Positions 16,850 to 25,782 are shown, counted from the stretch's first letter. The stretch is DNA of 64,000 nt from Streptomyces sp. SLBN-31 (GCF_006715395.1 NZ_VFNC01000001.1:558001-622000), one strand, 5' to 3'. Translations and numbers: made by a program. The notes: generated from the sequence alone by a model not told the origin.

Positions 16850-17983
16850 CTAGAACTTGTTCCTGGGGGTGATCCCCAGGGACATCCCCGAAAGGCCCCT
16901 CTGGCGGCCGCCCAGCTTGCCCGCGATGCCCCGCAGTGCGGTGCCCGCCGGGCTGTCGGGGTCGGTCAGGACCACCGGCTTGCCCTCGTCGCCGCCCTCG
17001 CGCAGACGGACGTCGATCGGGATGCTGCCCAGCACCGGGACCGTCGCGCCCGTCGTGCGGGTCAGGCCGTCGGCGACCGTCTGCCCGCCGCCCGTGCCGA
17101 AGACGTCGACCATCTCGCCGCAGTGCGGGCAGGGCAGCCCGGACATGTTCTCGACCACGCCGACGATCTTCTGGTGGGTCTGGACGGCGATGGAGCCCGC
17201 CCGCTCGGCCACCTCGGCGGCCGCCTGCTGCGGGGTCGTCACGACCAGGATCTCGGCGTTCGGGACCAGCTGGGCCACGGAGATCGCGATGTCGCCGGTG
17301 CCCGGGGGCAGGTCCAGGAGCAGGACATCCAGGTCGCCCCAGTAGACGTCGGCGAGGAACTGCTGCAGCGCGCGGTGCAGCATCGGGCCGCGCCACACGA
17401 CCGGCGCGTTGCCCGGCGTGAACATGCCGATGGAGATGACCTTCACGCCGTTCGCGGACGGCGGCATGATCATGTTCTCGACCTGGGTGGGACGGCCGTC
17501 CGCGCCCAGCATGCGCGGCACGCTGTGACCGTAGATGTCGGCGTCGACGACACCGACCTTCAGGCCGTCGGCCGCCATGGCCGCCGCCAGGTTCACCGTC
17601 ACCGACGACTTGCCGACGCCGCCCTTGCCGGACGCGACCGCGTACACGCGGGTCAGCGAACCCGGCTTGGCGAAGGGGACCTCGCGCTCGGCCTGGCCGC
17701 CGCGCAGGGCGTTCGCCAGCTCCTTGCGCTGCTCGTCGCTCATCACGTCGAGCGCGACGTCGACGCGGGTGACGCCCTCGACGCGGGAGACCGCCTCGGT
17801 CACGCGCTGCGTGATGGTCTCCCGCATGGGGCAGCCGGAAACCGTCAGGTACACGGTGACCGCGACCGCGCCGTCAGCCCCGATCTCCACCGATTTGACC
17901 ATCCCGAGCTCGGTGATGGGGCGGTTGATCTCGGGGTCGTTCACCGTCGCCAGTGCCTCGCGCACCGCGTCTTCGCTAGCCAT
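16850..17983 (-). CDS. mrp: Mrp/ApbC-type Fe-S cluster carrier ATPase
   Basis: This is a 377-residue P-loop ATPase of the Mrp/NBP35 family. An N-terminal MIP18/DUF59 domain (about 1-85) is followed by the deviant Walker A ASGKGGVGKSS (about 117-127), VDADIYGHS, LLLDLPPGTGD and the paired cysteines CPHC near residue 285 that bridge a 4Fe-4S cluster in the dimer. It transfers Fe-S clusters to apoproteins in the cytoplasm. It is the last gene of a minus-strand unit after the MgtE-N/CBS and DUF1003 genes (43-nt gap). The same cluster exists in mycobacteria, which suggests a link between metal status and Fe-S assembly, but this is inference. Confidence 0.93.
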   Translation of the reverse strand: MASEDAVREALATVNDPEINRPITELGMVKSVEIGADGAVAVTVYLTVSGCPMRETITQRVTEAVSRVEGVTRVDVALDVMSDEQRKELANALRGGQAEREVPFAKPGSLTRVYAVASGKGGVGKSSVTVNLAAAMAADGLKVGVVDADIYGHSVPRMLGADGRPTQVENMIMPPSANGVKVISIGMFTPGNAPVVWRGPMLHRALQQFLADVYWGDLDVLLLDLPPGTGDIAISVAQLVPNAEILVVTTPQQAAAEVAERAGSIAVQTHQKIVGVVENMSGLPCPHCGEMVDVFGTGGGQTVADGLTRTTGATVPVLGSIPIDVRLREGGDEGKPVVLTDPDSPAGTALRGIAGKLGGRQRGLSGMSLGITPRNKF

Positions 17984-18026
17984 AGGAACGATGGTACGGC
18001 TCGCTAGCCTCGCCCCGGTAAGCCCG

Positions 18027-18620
18027 TCACCGGTCTTCTACGTCACGTGCCCGCGACCGTTCCGTCGGGAATACGGCATGTTCGTGGTGCCCGTCCTTGC
18101 GGTACTCCAGCTCCTTCATCAGGTCCTGCAGCTCGGAGCGGATCCAGTCGCGGGTCGCGACCTCGCCGAGGCCGATGCGCAGGGCGGCGATCTCCCGGGT
18201 CAGGTACTCGGTGTCGGCGATGGAGCGCTCGTTCTGCTTGCGGTCCTGTTCCAGGTTGACCCGGTCGCGGTCGTCCTGCCGGTTCTGCGCGAGCAGGATC
18301 AGCGGGGCCGCGTAGGAGGCCTGCAGGGACAGCATCAGGGTCAGGAAGATGAACGGGTAGTTGTCGAAGCGCAGGTCCTTCGGCGCGAAGACGTTCCACG
18401 CCACCCACATGATGATGACGACCGTCATCCAGACGATGAACCGCCCGGTGCCCAGGAAGCGCGCGATGCGTTCCGACAGCCGCCCGAAGGCCTCCGGGTC
18501 CCACTCGGGCAGCAGCCGGCGGCGCGGCGGGCGCGGCTGGTCCAGCCTCGGCCGCGGGCGGGTGCTCGCCGTGGCGCCCGCCGGGGTCCGCTCACGCGTG
18601 CTCTCGCGCTCAGGAGCCAT
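18027..18620 (-). CDS. DUF1003 membrane protein
   Basis: This is a 197-residue protein with two membrane helices (about 68-86, FIVWMTVVIIMWVAWNVFA; about 95-115, FIFLTLMLSLQASYAAPLIL). A strongly charged coiled-coil tail follows (NRQDDRDRVNLEQDRKQNER). This is the DUF1003 architecture; the function is unknown. The ATG at 18620 lies inside the end of the upstream MgtE-N/CBS gene (11-nt overlap), so the two are translationally coupled and their products probably act together at the membrane. Confidence 0.85.
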   Translation of the reverse strand: MAPERESTRERTPAGATASTRPRPRLDQPRPPRRRLLPEWDPEAFGRLSERIARFLGTGRFIVWMTVVIIMWVAWNVFAPKDLRFDNYPFIFLTLMLSLQASYAAPLILLAQNRQDDRDRVNLEQDRKQNERSIADTEYLTREIAALRIGLGEVATRDWIRSELQDLMKELEYRKDGHHEHAVFPTERSRARDVEDR

Positions 18621-19905
18621 GCGCGGCCACCCCCTCCGCATCCTCGTCGTCCAGGTGGAACTCAGTCTCCCGCCAGTCCTCGGGCAGCATGTGGTCGAGT
18701 ACGTCGTCCACGGTCACCGCGCCCAGCAGCGACCCGGCCTCGTCCACGACGGGCGCCGCGACCATGTCGTACGTCGCGAAGAACCCGGCGACGACCTGCA
18801 GTGGATCGTCCGGGTCCAGCGGCTGCAGGTCGTCGTCGATGATCGAGCTGACCAGGGTGTACGGCGGGTCGCGCAGCAGGCGCTGGAAGTGGACCGTGCC
18901 CAGGTACTTGCCGGTGGGGGTCTCGTCCGGCGGGCGGCAGACGTAGACCTGGGCGGCGAGGGCGGGGGAGAGGTCGGCGTTGCGTACCCGGGCGAGGGCG
19001 TCGGCGACCGTGGAGTCCGGCCGCAGCACGATCGGCTCGGTGGTCATCAGACCGCCCGCCGTGTGCTCCTCGTACGCCATCAGGCGCCGCATGTCGGCCG
19101 CGTCGGCGGGCTGCATCAGGCTCAGCAGCCGCTCCTTGTCCTCCTCCGGCAGTTCGGAGAGCAGGTCGGCCGCGTCGTCGGGGTCCATGGCCTCCAGGAC
19201 GTCCGCCGCCCGCTCCTCCTTCAGCTTGCCGAGGATCTCGATCTGGTCGTCCTCCGGGAGCTCCTCGAGCACGTCGGCCAGACGGTCGTCGTCGAGGGCC
19301 GCGGCGACCTCCGCGCGCCGCTTGGCGGACAGATGGTGCAGCACGTTGGCGAGGTCGGCCGGGCGCAGCTGCTCGAAGGTGGCCAGGAGGCTCTCGGCGC
19401 CCTGTCCGTGCTCCTCCAGGGAGAAGCCGGTCACCGCGGACCACTCCACCGTCAGTGCCTCGCCCTTGGCCCGCCGGAAGGCGCCGCCCTTCCTGCCCTT
19501 GCGGACGAAGACGCGGTCGACCTCCCAGTCCCGACGGGCCGCCAGGTGATGCACCGACAGATCGAGGACGGTGACCTCCTCGCCGGTCTCCACGAGCGTG
19601 ACGCGCCGGTCCAGGAGCTCGCCGAACGCGAGGCGCTCGGTGGGCCGTTGCTCGAACCGGCGGACGTTGAGCACACCGGTGGTGATGACCTGTCCGGACT
19701 CGATGCCCGTCACCCGGGTCATCGGCAGGAAGATACGGCGCCGGGTGGACAGTTCCACGACGAGACCGAGCACGCGCGGGGGCCGCCGCCCGACGCGCAG
19801 CATGACGACCAGATCGCGTACGCGACCCACCTGGTCGCCGCTGGGATCGAAGACGGCGACACCGGAGAGGTGCGAGACGAAGATCCGGGGGGCGCCCGCT
19901 GCCAT
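18610..19905 (-). CDS. soluble MgtE-N/CBS-domain protein without channel domain
   Basis: This is a 431-residue protein. The N-terminal ~90 residues look like a PRC-barrel. An MgtE N-terminal superhelical domain follows, with repeats such as LAALDDDRLADVLEELPEDDQ, then two CBS motifs (TAGGLMTTEPIVL, VVDDVLDHM-like end) to about residue 415. No membrane segments follow, although MgtE channels carry five. It therefore looks like the Mg2+-sensing cytoplasmic half of MgtE on its own. Overlap with the DUF1003 gene suggests the latter provides the membrane partner. A direct transport role is not supported. Confidence 0.85.
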   Translation of the reverse strand: MAAGAPRIFVSHLSGVAVFDPSGDQVGRVRDLVVMLRVGRRPPRVLGLVVELSTRRRIFLPMTRVTGIESGQVITTGVLNVRRFEQRPTERLAFGELLDRRVTLVETGEEVTVLDLSVHHLAARRDWEVDRVFVRKGRKGGAFRRAKGEALTVEWSAVTGFSLEEHGQGAESLLATFEQLRPADLANVLHHLSAKRRAEVAAALDDDRLADVLEELPEDDQIEILGKLKEERAADVLEAMDPDDAADLLSELPEEDKERLLSLMQPADAADMRRLMAYEEHTAGGLMTTEPIVLRPDSTVADALARVRNADLSPALAAQVYVCRPPDETPTGKYLGTVHFQRLLRDPPYTLVSSIIDDDLQPLDPDDPLQVVAGFFATYDMVAAPVVDEAGSLLGAVTVDDVLDHMLPEDWRETEFHLDDEDAEGVAAHGS

Positions 19906-20118
19906 GGCCGCGCCTCCTTTTCTGACGGGTTCTCTTACGGGTGTTTCGGCTTGCGTTTCTTTTCCGCTTTGCCCACTCCGGTGGGCTTCAGGCTAGCCCG
20001 TCACGATCGCGGCCGCCCTGGTGGGAGGTCCGGACGGACTGCCTCCGCCCCGGCCCGGGGACCCCCGGTACGCTGCCGTACGCCGCTCACGTCCCACGAC
20101 CGGAAGGCAGCCCGACCT

Positions 20119-20862
20119 GTGTCTGTGATCCCCCAGGACCGTATCCGCCGGACCACGCTGCTGAGTGCGATGTGCGCCCTGGTCGTGACGGGCACGGGGT
20201 TCCTCACGGGATGCAGCGAGGACCCCGATGCCGGCACCAACGGGGTCGGCAAGCTGTCGGCCGCGCAGATCCAGTCGAGAACCCGGGCGGCCGCCGAGTC
20301 GGCGCAGACCGTGCGGCTCTCCGGCACCGTGGTCACCAACGGGCGCACGTACACGCTCGACATGCGCCTCAAGCCCGACGGCGGCACCGGCTCGGTCACC
20401 GCCAAGGGCGTCGCCTTCGGGCTGCTGCGGATCGGCGAGAAGCTGTATCTGAAGGCGGGCGCGGGCTTCTGGAACCACGCCGACGGCGGCACGGGCGCCA
20501 CGAGCGCGGGCAAGCTCGACGGCAAGTACGTGAAGGTGCCGCAGGGCGACCCCTCGTACAAGAGGTTCAGCGGTTTCACGGACAAGGACGTCCTCCTCGA
20601 AGGCCTGTTGAACCTGCACGGGTCCCTCGCGACCGACGGTCATCACGAGCAGTCGGGTACCCGCACCATCCGCATCACCGGCGACAAGGGATCCGGCGGC
20701 ACCCTCGACGTATCCCTGGAGGGCAAGCCGTACCCCCTGCGCCTGCAACGCGCGGGCGGCGCGGGCACGCTGACCTTCTCCTCCTGGAACAAGGACTTCG
20801 CGCTCGACGAACCCGACAAGAGCGAAACGGTCGACTACGGCAAGCAGCTGCCGACGTCCTGA
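20119..20862 (+). CDS. LppX/LprG-like lipoprotein, function unassigned
   Basis: This 247-residue lipoprotein has an N-terminal signal with lipobox LTGC around residue 33. The mature part contains alternating strands (VRLSGTVVTNGRTYTLDMRL, GSVTAKGVAFGLLRIGEKLYLKA). The fold of about 190 residues resembles the LppX/LprG/LolA-like half-barrel family of actinobacterial lipoproteins, but I make this call weakly. It would sit on the outer face of the membrane. The GTG at 20119 has GGAAGG about 12 nt upstream; GTG 20125 is an alternative. It is divergent from the MgtE-N/CBS gene. Confidence 0.65.
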   Translation: MSVIPQDRIRRTTLLSAMCALVVTGTGFLTGCSEDPDAGTNGVGKLSAAQIQSRTRAAAESAQTVRLSGTVVTNGRTYTLDMRLKPDGGTGSVTAKGVAFGLLRIGEKLYLKAGAGFWNHADGGTGATSAGKLDGKYVKVPQGDPSYKRFSGFTDKDVLLEGLLNLHGSLATDGHHEQSGTRTIRITGDKGSGGTLDVSLEGKPYPLRLQRAGGAGTLTFSSWNKDFALDEPDKSETVDYGKQLPTS

Positions 20863-20866
20863 ACGG

Positions 20867-21382
20867 CTAGCCGCGCCCGCGTTTCCTCTTGAAGAGCAGG
20901 CGGGGAAGTCCCGCGGGCGCCGGCCGGCGCGTGGTGGCGGGGGACGGCAGCGGTGCCTCGGCCAGCGAACCGTCCGGCAGGGGCGCGGGCGTCCCCGCCG
21001 GCTCCAGGCGCAGCACCCGGCACTCGCGGGCCCAGCGCTCGGGCATCGCCTCCCCGTCGGGCGCGTTGAGACGCTTGCCCTTCAGTTCGGCGACCGCGGC
21101 CTGCCACGCCTCGGACCCGGACGCGAGCTCCACGACCCTCGCCGGCCAGGTCACCAGCCGGCCGCCCTTGTCCTTGCTGCGCACGGTCACCTCGGCCGGG
21201 CCGCCGTCGGCCAGTCCGGACAGCGGCTGCTCACCGGGGCCGTCGCCGACCACGCACGCGGCACCCTCGTGCCACACGTGCCACAGCGCGCGGGCGGGCA
21301 CCCCGGCACCCCGGACCCAGATGAGGCCGGACTTCTTCGTGGCCTCCTCGACGAGGGCCTGGTCGAGCAGCTCGCTTGTCAT
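20867..21382 (-). CDS. conserved hypothetical protein, possible FMN-binding split-barrel fold
   Basis: This 171-residue protein has an N-terminal half (LIWVRGAGVPARALWHVWHEGAACVV) resembling pyridoxamine-oxidase-like split-barrel proteins. Its C-terminus is basic and Pro-rich (LPRLLFKRKRGRG). I see no catalytic motif. It follows corA by 23 nt on the same strand, so it is probably co-transcribed with it. It is convergent with the lipoprotein gene, with only 4 nt between the stops. Confidence 0.6.
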   Translation of the reverse strand: MTSELLDQALVEEATKKSGLIWVRGAGVPARALWHVWHEGAACVVGDGPGEQPLSGLADGGPAEVTVRSKDKGGRLVTWPARVVELASGSEAWQAAVAELKGKRLNAPDGEAMPERWARECRVLRLEPAGTPAPLPDGSLAEAPLPSPATTRRPAPAGLPRLLFKRKRGRG

Positions 21383-21405
21383 GGGCCCAGCCTATCCAGG
21401 CCGTC

Positions 21406-22536
21406 TCACAGCCAGCCGTTCCGCTTCAGGCTGCGGTGGATGCCGACGCACAGGGCCACCGTGACGCACAGGACGGTCGGGTAGCCGTAGTGCCAGTGGA
21501 GTTCGGGCATGGAGTCGAAGTTCATGCCGTACACCCCGGTCACCATCGTCGGGACGGCGATGATGGCCGCCCACGCGGTGATCTTCCGCATGTCCTCGTT
21601 CTGCGCGACCGACGCCTGGGCGAGGTTGGCCTGGAGGATGGAGTTCAGCAGCTCGTCGAAGCTGAAGACCTGCTCCTGGACACGGGCCAGGTGGTCGGCG
21701 ACGTCCCGGAAGTACTTCTGGATGTCCGGGTCGATCAGCCGCATCGGCCGCTCGCTCAGCAGCTGCATCGGCCGCAGCAGCGGCGACACCGCCCGCTTGA
21801 ACTCCAGTACCTCGCGCTTGAGCTGGTAGATCCGCGCCGAGTCGACACCGCGCGCGACACCGCCGCGGCCCGGCGAGAAGACCTCGGTCTCCACCTCGTC
21901 GATGTCGTCCTGCATGGCGTCGGCGACCGCGAGGTAGCCGTCCACGACATGGTCGGCGATCGCGTGCAGCACCGCCGAGGGGCCCTTGGCCAGCAGCTCG
22001 GGGTCGTCCTGGAGGCGGTGGCGCAGCGCGCGCAGCGAGCCCTGGCCGCCGTGCCGGACGGTGATGAAGAAGTCCCGCCCGGTGAAGCACATGACCTCGC
22101 CGGTCTCGACGATCTCGCTGGTGGCGGTGAGCTCGTCGTGCTCGACGTAGTGGATGGTCTTGAAGACGGTGAACAGGGAGTCGTCGTACCGCTCCAGCTT
22201 GGGCCGCTGGTGGGCCTGGACGGCGTCCTCCACGGCCAGCGGGTGCAGCCCGAACTCGCTTGCGATGCCGGAGAATTCGGACTCGGTCGGCTCGTGCAGC
22301 CCGATCCACACGAAGCCCCCGTCGCGCCGCACCGAACGCATCGCCTCGTGCGGGGTCAGCGGCTGCGGGGTCTGCACCCGGGAGCCGTCGCGGTAGACGG
22401 CGCAGTCGACGACGGCCGAGGGGGTCGCCGGGTCACGGGTGGTGTCGTAACCGCCGTTGTCCAGGTGCAGCGCGCCCTTGCGCAGCACGGGCCGGGAGGG
22501 ACGGACCGCGGCGCGGAGGTCACGGATCATCGACAT
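21406..22536 (-). CDS. corA: CorA-family magnesium/cobalt channel
   Basis: This 376-residue channel protein has a large cytoplasmic N-terminal alpha/beta domain and long helices. Two C-terminal membrane helices are joined by the loop after the YGMNF motif (GMN at about 337-339), the selectivity signature. The C-terminal end is positively charged (RSLKRNGWL). It mediates Mg2+ (and Co2+) influx. The ATG at 22536 follows AAGGAGCC. The long upstream region (475 nt to the divergent gene) contains paired hairpins that could act in a leader. Confidence 0.92.
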   Translation of the reverse strand: MSMIRDLRAAVRPSRPVLRKGALHLDNGGYDTTRDPATPSAVVDCAVYRDGSRVQTPQPLTPHEAMRSVRRDGGFVWIGLHEPTESEFSGIASEFGLHPLAVEDAVQAHQRPKLERYDDSLFTVFKTIHYVEHDELTATSEIVETGEVMCFTGRDFFITVRHGGQGSLRALRHRLQDDPELLAKGPSAVLHAIADHVVDGYLAVADAMQDDIDEVETEVFSPGRGGVARGVDSARIYQLKREVLEFKRAVSPLLRPMQLLSERPMRLIDPDIQKYFRDVADHLARVQEQVFSFDELLNSILQANLAQASVAQNEDMRKITAWAAIIAVPTMVTGVYGMNFDSMPELHWHYGYPTVLCVTVALCVGIHRSLKRNGWL

Positions 22537-23011
22537 GGCTGGCTCCTTCGTGACAGGCAACGAAAGGGCGCCGACGACGGATGGAACTACCCGGAATGGG
22601 GACGTCCTGGGCCGTGGGTGTTTGGCACGTCCACAAAGCGGGGAGCACCGCACCGTCGCGGTGGCGGGTTTCGCTGCTGATTCAGATCGGACAGATCAGG
22701 CAAGGCGAGACGAAGTGCTCTTCCGCGTGAGGACGCAGACCTGAAAGGAGGCGGTCAGCCAGAGCCGGACCAGCTACATCAGCGGCGGGAAGAGCGAGTG
22801 GTACTGCACGGGTGACTTCGATCCATGACAGCCCCACCTCCTCCGGCCGGTCCCTCGTAAGGGACGATCCACTCCCGCAAGGGAGTTCCACAGTGTCGGG
22901 ACTCGATGCAAACGCTTCTGCGTGCTGCCCCGACGACCGGGCCAGAGTATCAGCCGCCCAAAGTGTCAAGGCCCTGCTTTGCCCGGTACTGACGAGTTCT
23001 ATGCTCGCCGC
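22537..23011. promoter_or_regulatory. 475-nt divergent intergenic region with two adjacent hairpins
   Basis: No gene is seen. Two small perfect hairpins sit side by side: GTCCCT-CGTA-AGGGAC at 22850-22865 and ACTCCC-GCAA-GGGAGT at 22871-22886. Read on the minus strand they would be in the corA leader; read on the plus strand they precede the SUFU gene. A -10-like TATGCT at 23000-23005 ends 6 nt before the SUFU start codon. Confidence 0.45.
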
Positions 23012-23596
23012 ATGGTTGATGTTCTTCCTCTGGTCGAGGCAAGGTTGCGCACCGCCCTGGGCGAACCGGACGCCCGCGCGGCCGTCACGTTCCTCGGCAC
23101 GGACCGCATCGAGGTGCTCCGTTTCCACGAGGACGGCATCGTCCGCTACGCCACCCTCGGCATGTCCGCGCAGCCGATGAGCGACCCCACCGCGGTGCTC
23201 GCCGACCCGGTCAAGGGACCGCGCGCCGAGCTGGTCCTGTCGGTGCGCGCGGGTGTCGCCGACACCGACAAGGCGCTGCGCCCGCTCGCCGTCCTCGCCG
23301 CGTCCCCGCAGGTGGAGGGCGTGATCGTGGCTCCGGGGGCCTCGCTGGACGTGGGTGAACCCCTCTGGCCCGGCGCACCGTTCAGCTCCGTCCTGGTCGC
23401 CGAGCCCGGCGGCCTGGTCGAGGACCTCGCGCTCGACGAGCCCCTCGACCCCGTCCGTTTCCTGCCGCTGCTGCCCATGACGGCGAACGAGGCGGCCTGG
23501 AAGCGCGTGCACGGCGCCCAGGCCCTCCAGGAGCGCTGGCTGACGCACGGGACGGACCTCAGGGACCCGTCCCGGAAGTCCGTCCCGCTGGACTGA
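23012..23596 (+). CDS. suppressor-of-fused (SUFU)-domain protein
   Basis: This is a 194-residue soluble protein of the bacterial SUFU-like family. Recognisable segments are VLRFHEDGIVRYATLGMSAQPM, AELVLSVRAG, and the C-terminal FLPLLPMTANEAAWKRVHG typical of the family. Bacterial members are often found in immunity or unknown contexts; no toxin neighbour is present here. The ATG at 23012 has no Shine-Dalgarno, but a TATGCT -10 element ends 6 nt before it, which fits a leaderless mRNA. It is divergent from corA. Confidence 0.75.
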   Translation: MVDVLPLVEARLRTALGEPDARAAVTFLGTDRIEVLRFHEDGIVRYATLGMSAQPMSDPTAVLADPVKGPRAELVLSVRAGVADTDKALRPLAVLAASPQVEGVIVAPGASLDVGEPLWPGAPFSSVLVAEPGGLVEDLALDEPLDPVRFLPLLPMTANEAAWKRVHGAQALQERWLTHGTDLRDPSRKSVPLD

Positions 23597-23637
23597 ACGG
23601 CGAGTGAGCAAGCTCACCAACCGACGTCTGCGAAGCG

Positions 23638-24864
23638 TCAGTTGGCGAACACCGTGACACCGTCCTCGGTGGCGTGCGCGGTCTCCAGCTCCTCGGCGTC
23701 GTGCGTGAGCGCCCGGCGTCGTACGACGACGATGAGCGCGCCGACGACCGCCGTCACCGCCGCCACCACGAACGGGACGTGGATGTCGGTCCACTCCTCG
23801 ATCTTCGGCGCGAAGTAGGGCGCCGCGGCGGCGGCGAACCAGCGCACGAAGTTGTAGCCCGCGCTCGCCACCGGGCGCGGCGCGTCCGACACGCCGAGGG
23901 CCAGCTCGGTGTAGACGGTGTTGTTCACGCCGATGAACGCGCCGGACAGGATCGTGCAGACGACGGCGGTGGTGTGGTCGCCGTAGCCGAGGACGAGTAC
24001 GTCCACGGCCAGCAGCACCAGCGAACCGCCGAGCACCTTCAGGGAGCCGAACCGCTCCTGCAGGCGCGGCGCGACGACCACCGAGAACACGGCCAGCAGC
24101 AGACCCCAGGCGAAGAAGACGGCTCCCGACTTGTAGGGGGTCATGTTCAGCACGAACGGCGTGAAGGCCAGCACGGTGAAGAACGTGTAGTTGTAGAAGA
24201 ACGCGGAGGCGGCGGCGGAGGCGAGCCCTCCATGACCGAGCGCCCTGATCGGGTCGAGGAGCGAGGTCTTGCGGGCCGGCTTCGGCTGCTCCTTCAGGAA
24301 GGCCGTGATGCACAGGAAGCCGATCGCCATCAGCGTGGCCGTACCGAAGAACGGGTAGCGCCAGCTGACGTTCCCCAGCACCGCGCCCAGCAGCGGGCCG
24401 CAGGCCATGCCGAGGCCCAGGGCGGACTCGTAGAGCAGGATCGCCGCCGCGCTGCCGCCCGCCGCCGCGCCCACGATGACCGCGAGGGCCGTCGAGACGA
24501 ACAGCGCGTTGCCGAGGCCCCAGCCGGCACGGAAGCCGACGAGTTCGCCGACCGAGCCGGAGGTGCCGGCCAGGCCGGCGAAGACGACGACGAAGGCGAG
24601 GCCGAGCAGCAGCGTCCTGCGGCCGCCGATGCGGCTGGAGACGAAGCCGGTCAGCAGCATCGCCACGGCGGTGATCAGGAAGTACGAGGTGAAGAGCAGC
24701 GAGACCTGACTCGCGGTGGCGTCGAGGCCCTGGGCGATGGACGGCAGGATCGGGTCCACGAGTCCGATGCCCATGAAGGCGACGACGGACGCGCCGGCCG
24801 TCGCCCACACCGCCTTCGGCTGCCGCAGGATGCCGCCGGCTCCCGCGTCGAAGGGGTCAGCCAT
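23638..24864 (-). CDS. MFS transporter, probable drug/proton antiporter
   Basis: This is a 408-residue membrane protein with twelve predicted helices. The motif A-like loop SSRIGGRRTLLLG lies between helices 2 and 3, and a central basic loop (LKEQPKPARKTSLLDP) separates the halves. This is the architecture of the DHA1 drug-exporter group. The ATG at 24864 follows GGAGG. The promoter 35-70 nt upstream contains a perfect operator-like palindrome between -35 and -10, so expression is probably controlled by a repressor encoded elsewhere. The substrate is unknown. Confidence 0.88.
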   Translation of the reverse strand: MADPFDAGAGGILRQPKAVWATAGASVVAFMGIGLVDPILPSIAQGLDATASQVSLLFTSYFLITAVAMLLTGFVSSRIGGRRTLLLGLAFVVVFAGLAGTSGSVGELVGFRAGWGLGNALFVSTALAVIVGAAAGGSAAAILLYESALGLGMACGPLLGAVLGNVSWRYPFFGTATLMAIGFLCITAFLKEQPKPARKTSLLDPIRALGHGGLASAAASAFFYNYTFFTVLAFTPFVLNMTPYKSGAVFFAWGLLLAVFSVVVAPRLQERFGSLKVLGGSLVLLAVDVLVLGYGDHTTAVVCTILSGAFIGVNNTVYTELALGVSDAPRPVASAGYNFVRWFAAAAAPYFAPKIEEWTDIHVPFVVAAVTAVVGALIVVVRRRALTHDAEELETAHATEDGVTVFAN

Positions 24865-24903
24865 GCTTCCTCCACTTCCCGTCGAGATAGTTGGTGTTTA
24901 CAC

Positions 24904-24933
24904 ATACTAAGTTAGCCCGGCTAATTAATGCAA
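24904..24933 (-). promoter_or_regulatory. MFS promoter with operator palindrome in the spacer
   Basis: On the minus strand, TTGCAT (-35, complement 24928-24933) and TAGTAT (-10, complement 24904-24909) are 18 nt apart. The spacer contains the perfect inverted repeat TTAGCC-C-GGCTAA at 24912-24924. A repressor bound there would occlude RNA polymerase. Confidence 0.7.
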
Positions 24934-25031
24934 GCGGCATCTAGTTTTGGGCGGGGATTGTCGGGAACGGTTCCGTCCGGACGGGTGATCGTCCTTGACG
25001 TGGCGGAGCAGTGGTAGGACCGTGGGGCCCT

Positions 25032-25673
25032 ATGAGGGGCGAACCCAGTTGCCCGAAGTGTGGTGGCCGGGTCAGGGCTCCCGGACTCTTCGCCGATTCC
25101 TGGCAGTGCGATGCGCACGGCACCGTGCACCCGGTGCAGCCCGTGGTCCCGCCCAGCGTCGAGGCCCTCAGCGTCGTGGTGCACCGCACGCAGGTGCCGG
25201 TGTGGATGCCGTGGCCCCTGCCGGTCGGCTGGCTGTTCACGGGTGTGGCCTGCGCGGGCGACGACCGGCACGGCGGCCGGGCCACCGCGGTGGCCTGCTC
25301 GGGGCCGGGCCCGCTCGGCGGCATGGGGGAGCTGATCCTCGTCGCCGAGGAGCTGGGGGTCGGACTCGGCGCGCGGTACGCGGGCGTCGACGGACCGGAC
25401 CCGGGGCCCTACCTGAACGTCGAGAAGCCGTCCGAGGCCAAGGTGCTCGCCGGCGGCCGGCCGACCCCGCTGTGGCTCGTCTCCGGCACCCCCGAGGACC
25501 GCGCGGTCTTCGCCGGGGAGGCGCGGGGGATGTGGCTGTGGGCCGTGGTGTGGCCCGAGCAGTCGGGGCTGCTGATGTACGACGAACTGGTGCTGACGGA
25601 TCTGCGGGACGCGGGGGCCGAGGTCGAGCTCGTTCCCTGCGGCGCGCTCTCACCCAGACTGTTGAAACCCTGA
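25032..25673 (+). CDS. DUF6758-type hypothetical protein with zinc-ribbon-like N-terminus
   Basis: This 213-residue protein begins MRGEPSCPKCGGRVRAP, and a further cysteine follows in DSWQCDAHG. The CxxC plus C/H arrangement suggests a small zinc ribbon. The rest is hydrophobic-patch rich (WMPWPLPVGWLFTGVACAGDD, MWLWAVVWPEQSG) without membrane helices. It is common in Streptomyces next to a PHP-domain gene; function unknown. The ATG at 25032 is preferred over the in-frame GTG at 25011. Confidence 0.72.
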   Translation: MRGEPSCPKCGGRVRAPGLFADSWQCDAHGTVHPVQPVVPPSVEALSVVVHRTQVPVWMPWPLPVGWLFTGVACAGDDRHGGRATAVACSGPGPLGGMGELILVAEELGVGLGARYAGVDGPDPGPYLNVEKPSEAKVLAGGRPTPLWLVSGTPEDRAVFAGEARGMWLWAVVWPEQSGLLMYDELVLTDLRDAGAEVELVPCGALSPRLLKP

Positions 25674-25782
25674 GCGTCGGCTGTAGGGGGCGCACAGTGG
25701 ATTCGGGTGTGACAGAGGCGTCCGTAAATCCGGTTATCCTTGAGCCTCCCGATCCGTCCCGTCACCGCCTGGAGCCCGCCGC

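Noticed and set aside
22583..22606. GGAAC...CGTC as an ECF promoter toward the SUFU gene
   Set aside because: The spacer is only 15 nt and the start codon is over 400 nt away.
22850..22886. The twin hairpins as a mini-ykkC (guanidine) or M-box riboswitch
   Set aside because: The loops are CGTA and GCAA (UACG and UUGC on the other strand), not the required ACGR tetraloops, and no M-box core sequence is visible.
22682..24808. A 708-codon minus-strand frame through the MFS gene and the SUFU gene
   Set aside because: It is out of frame with the real MFS gene and antisense to the SUFU gene; composition is Arg/Gly noise.
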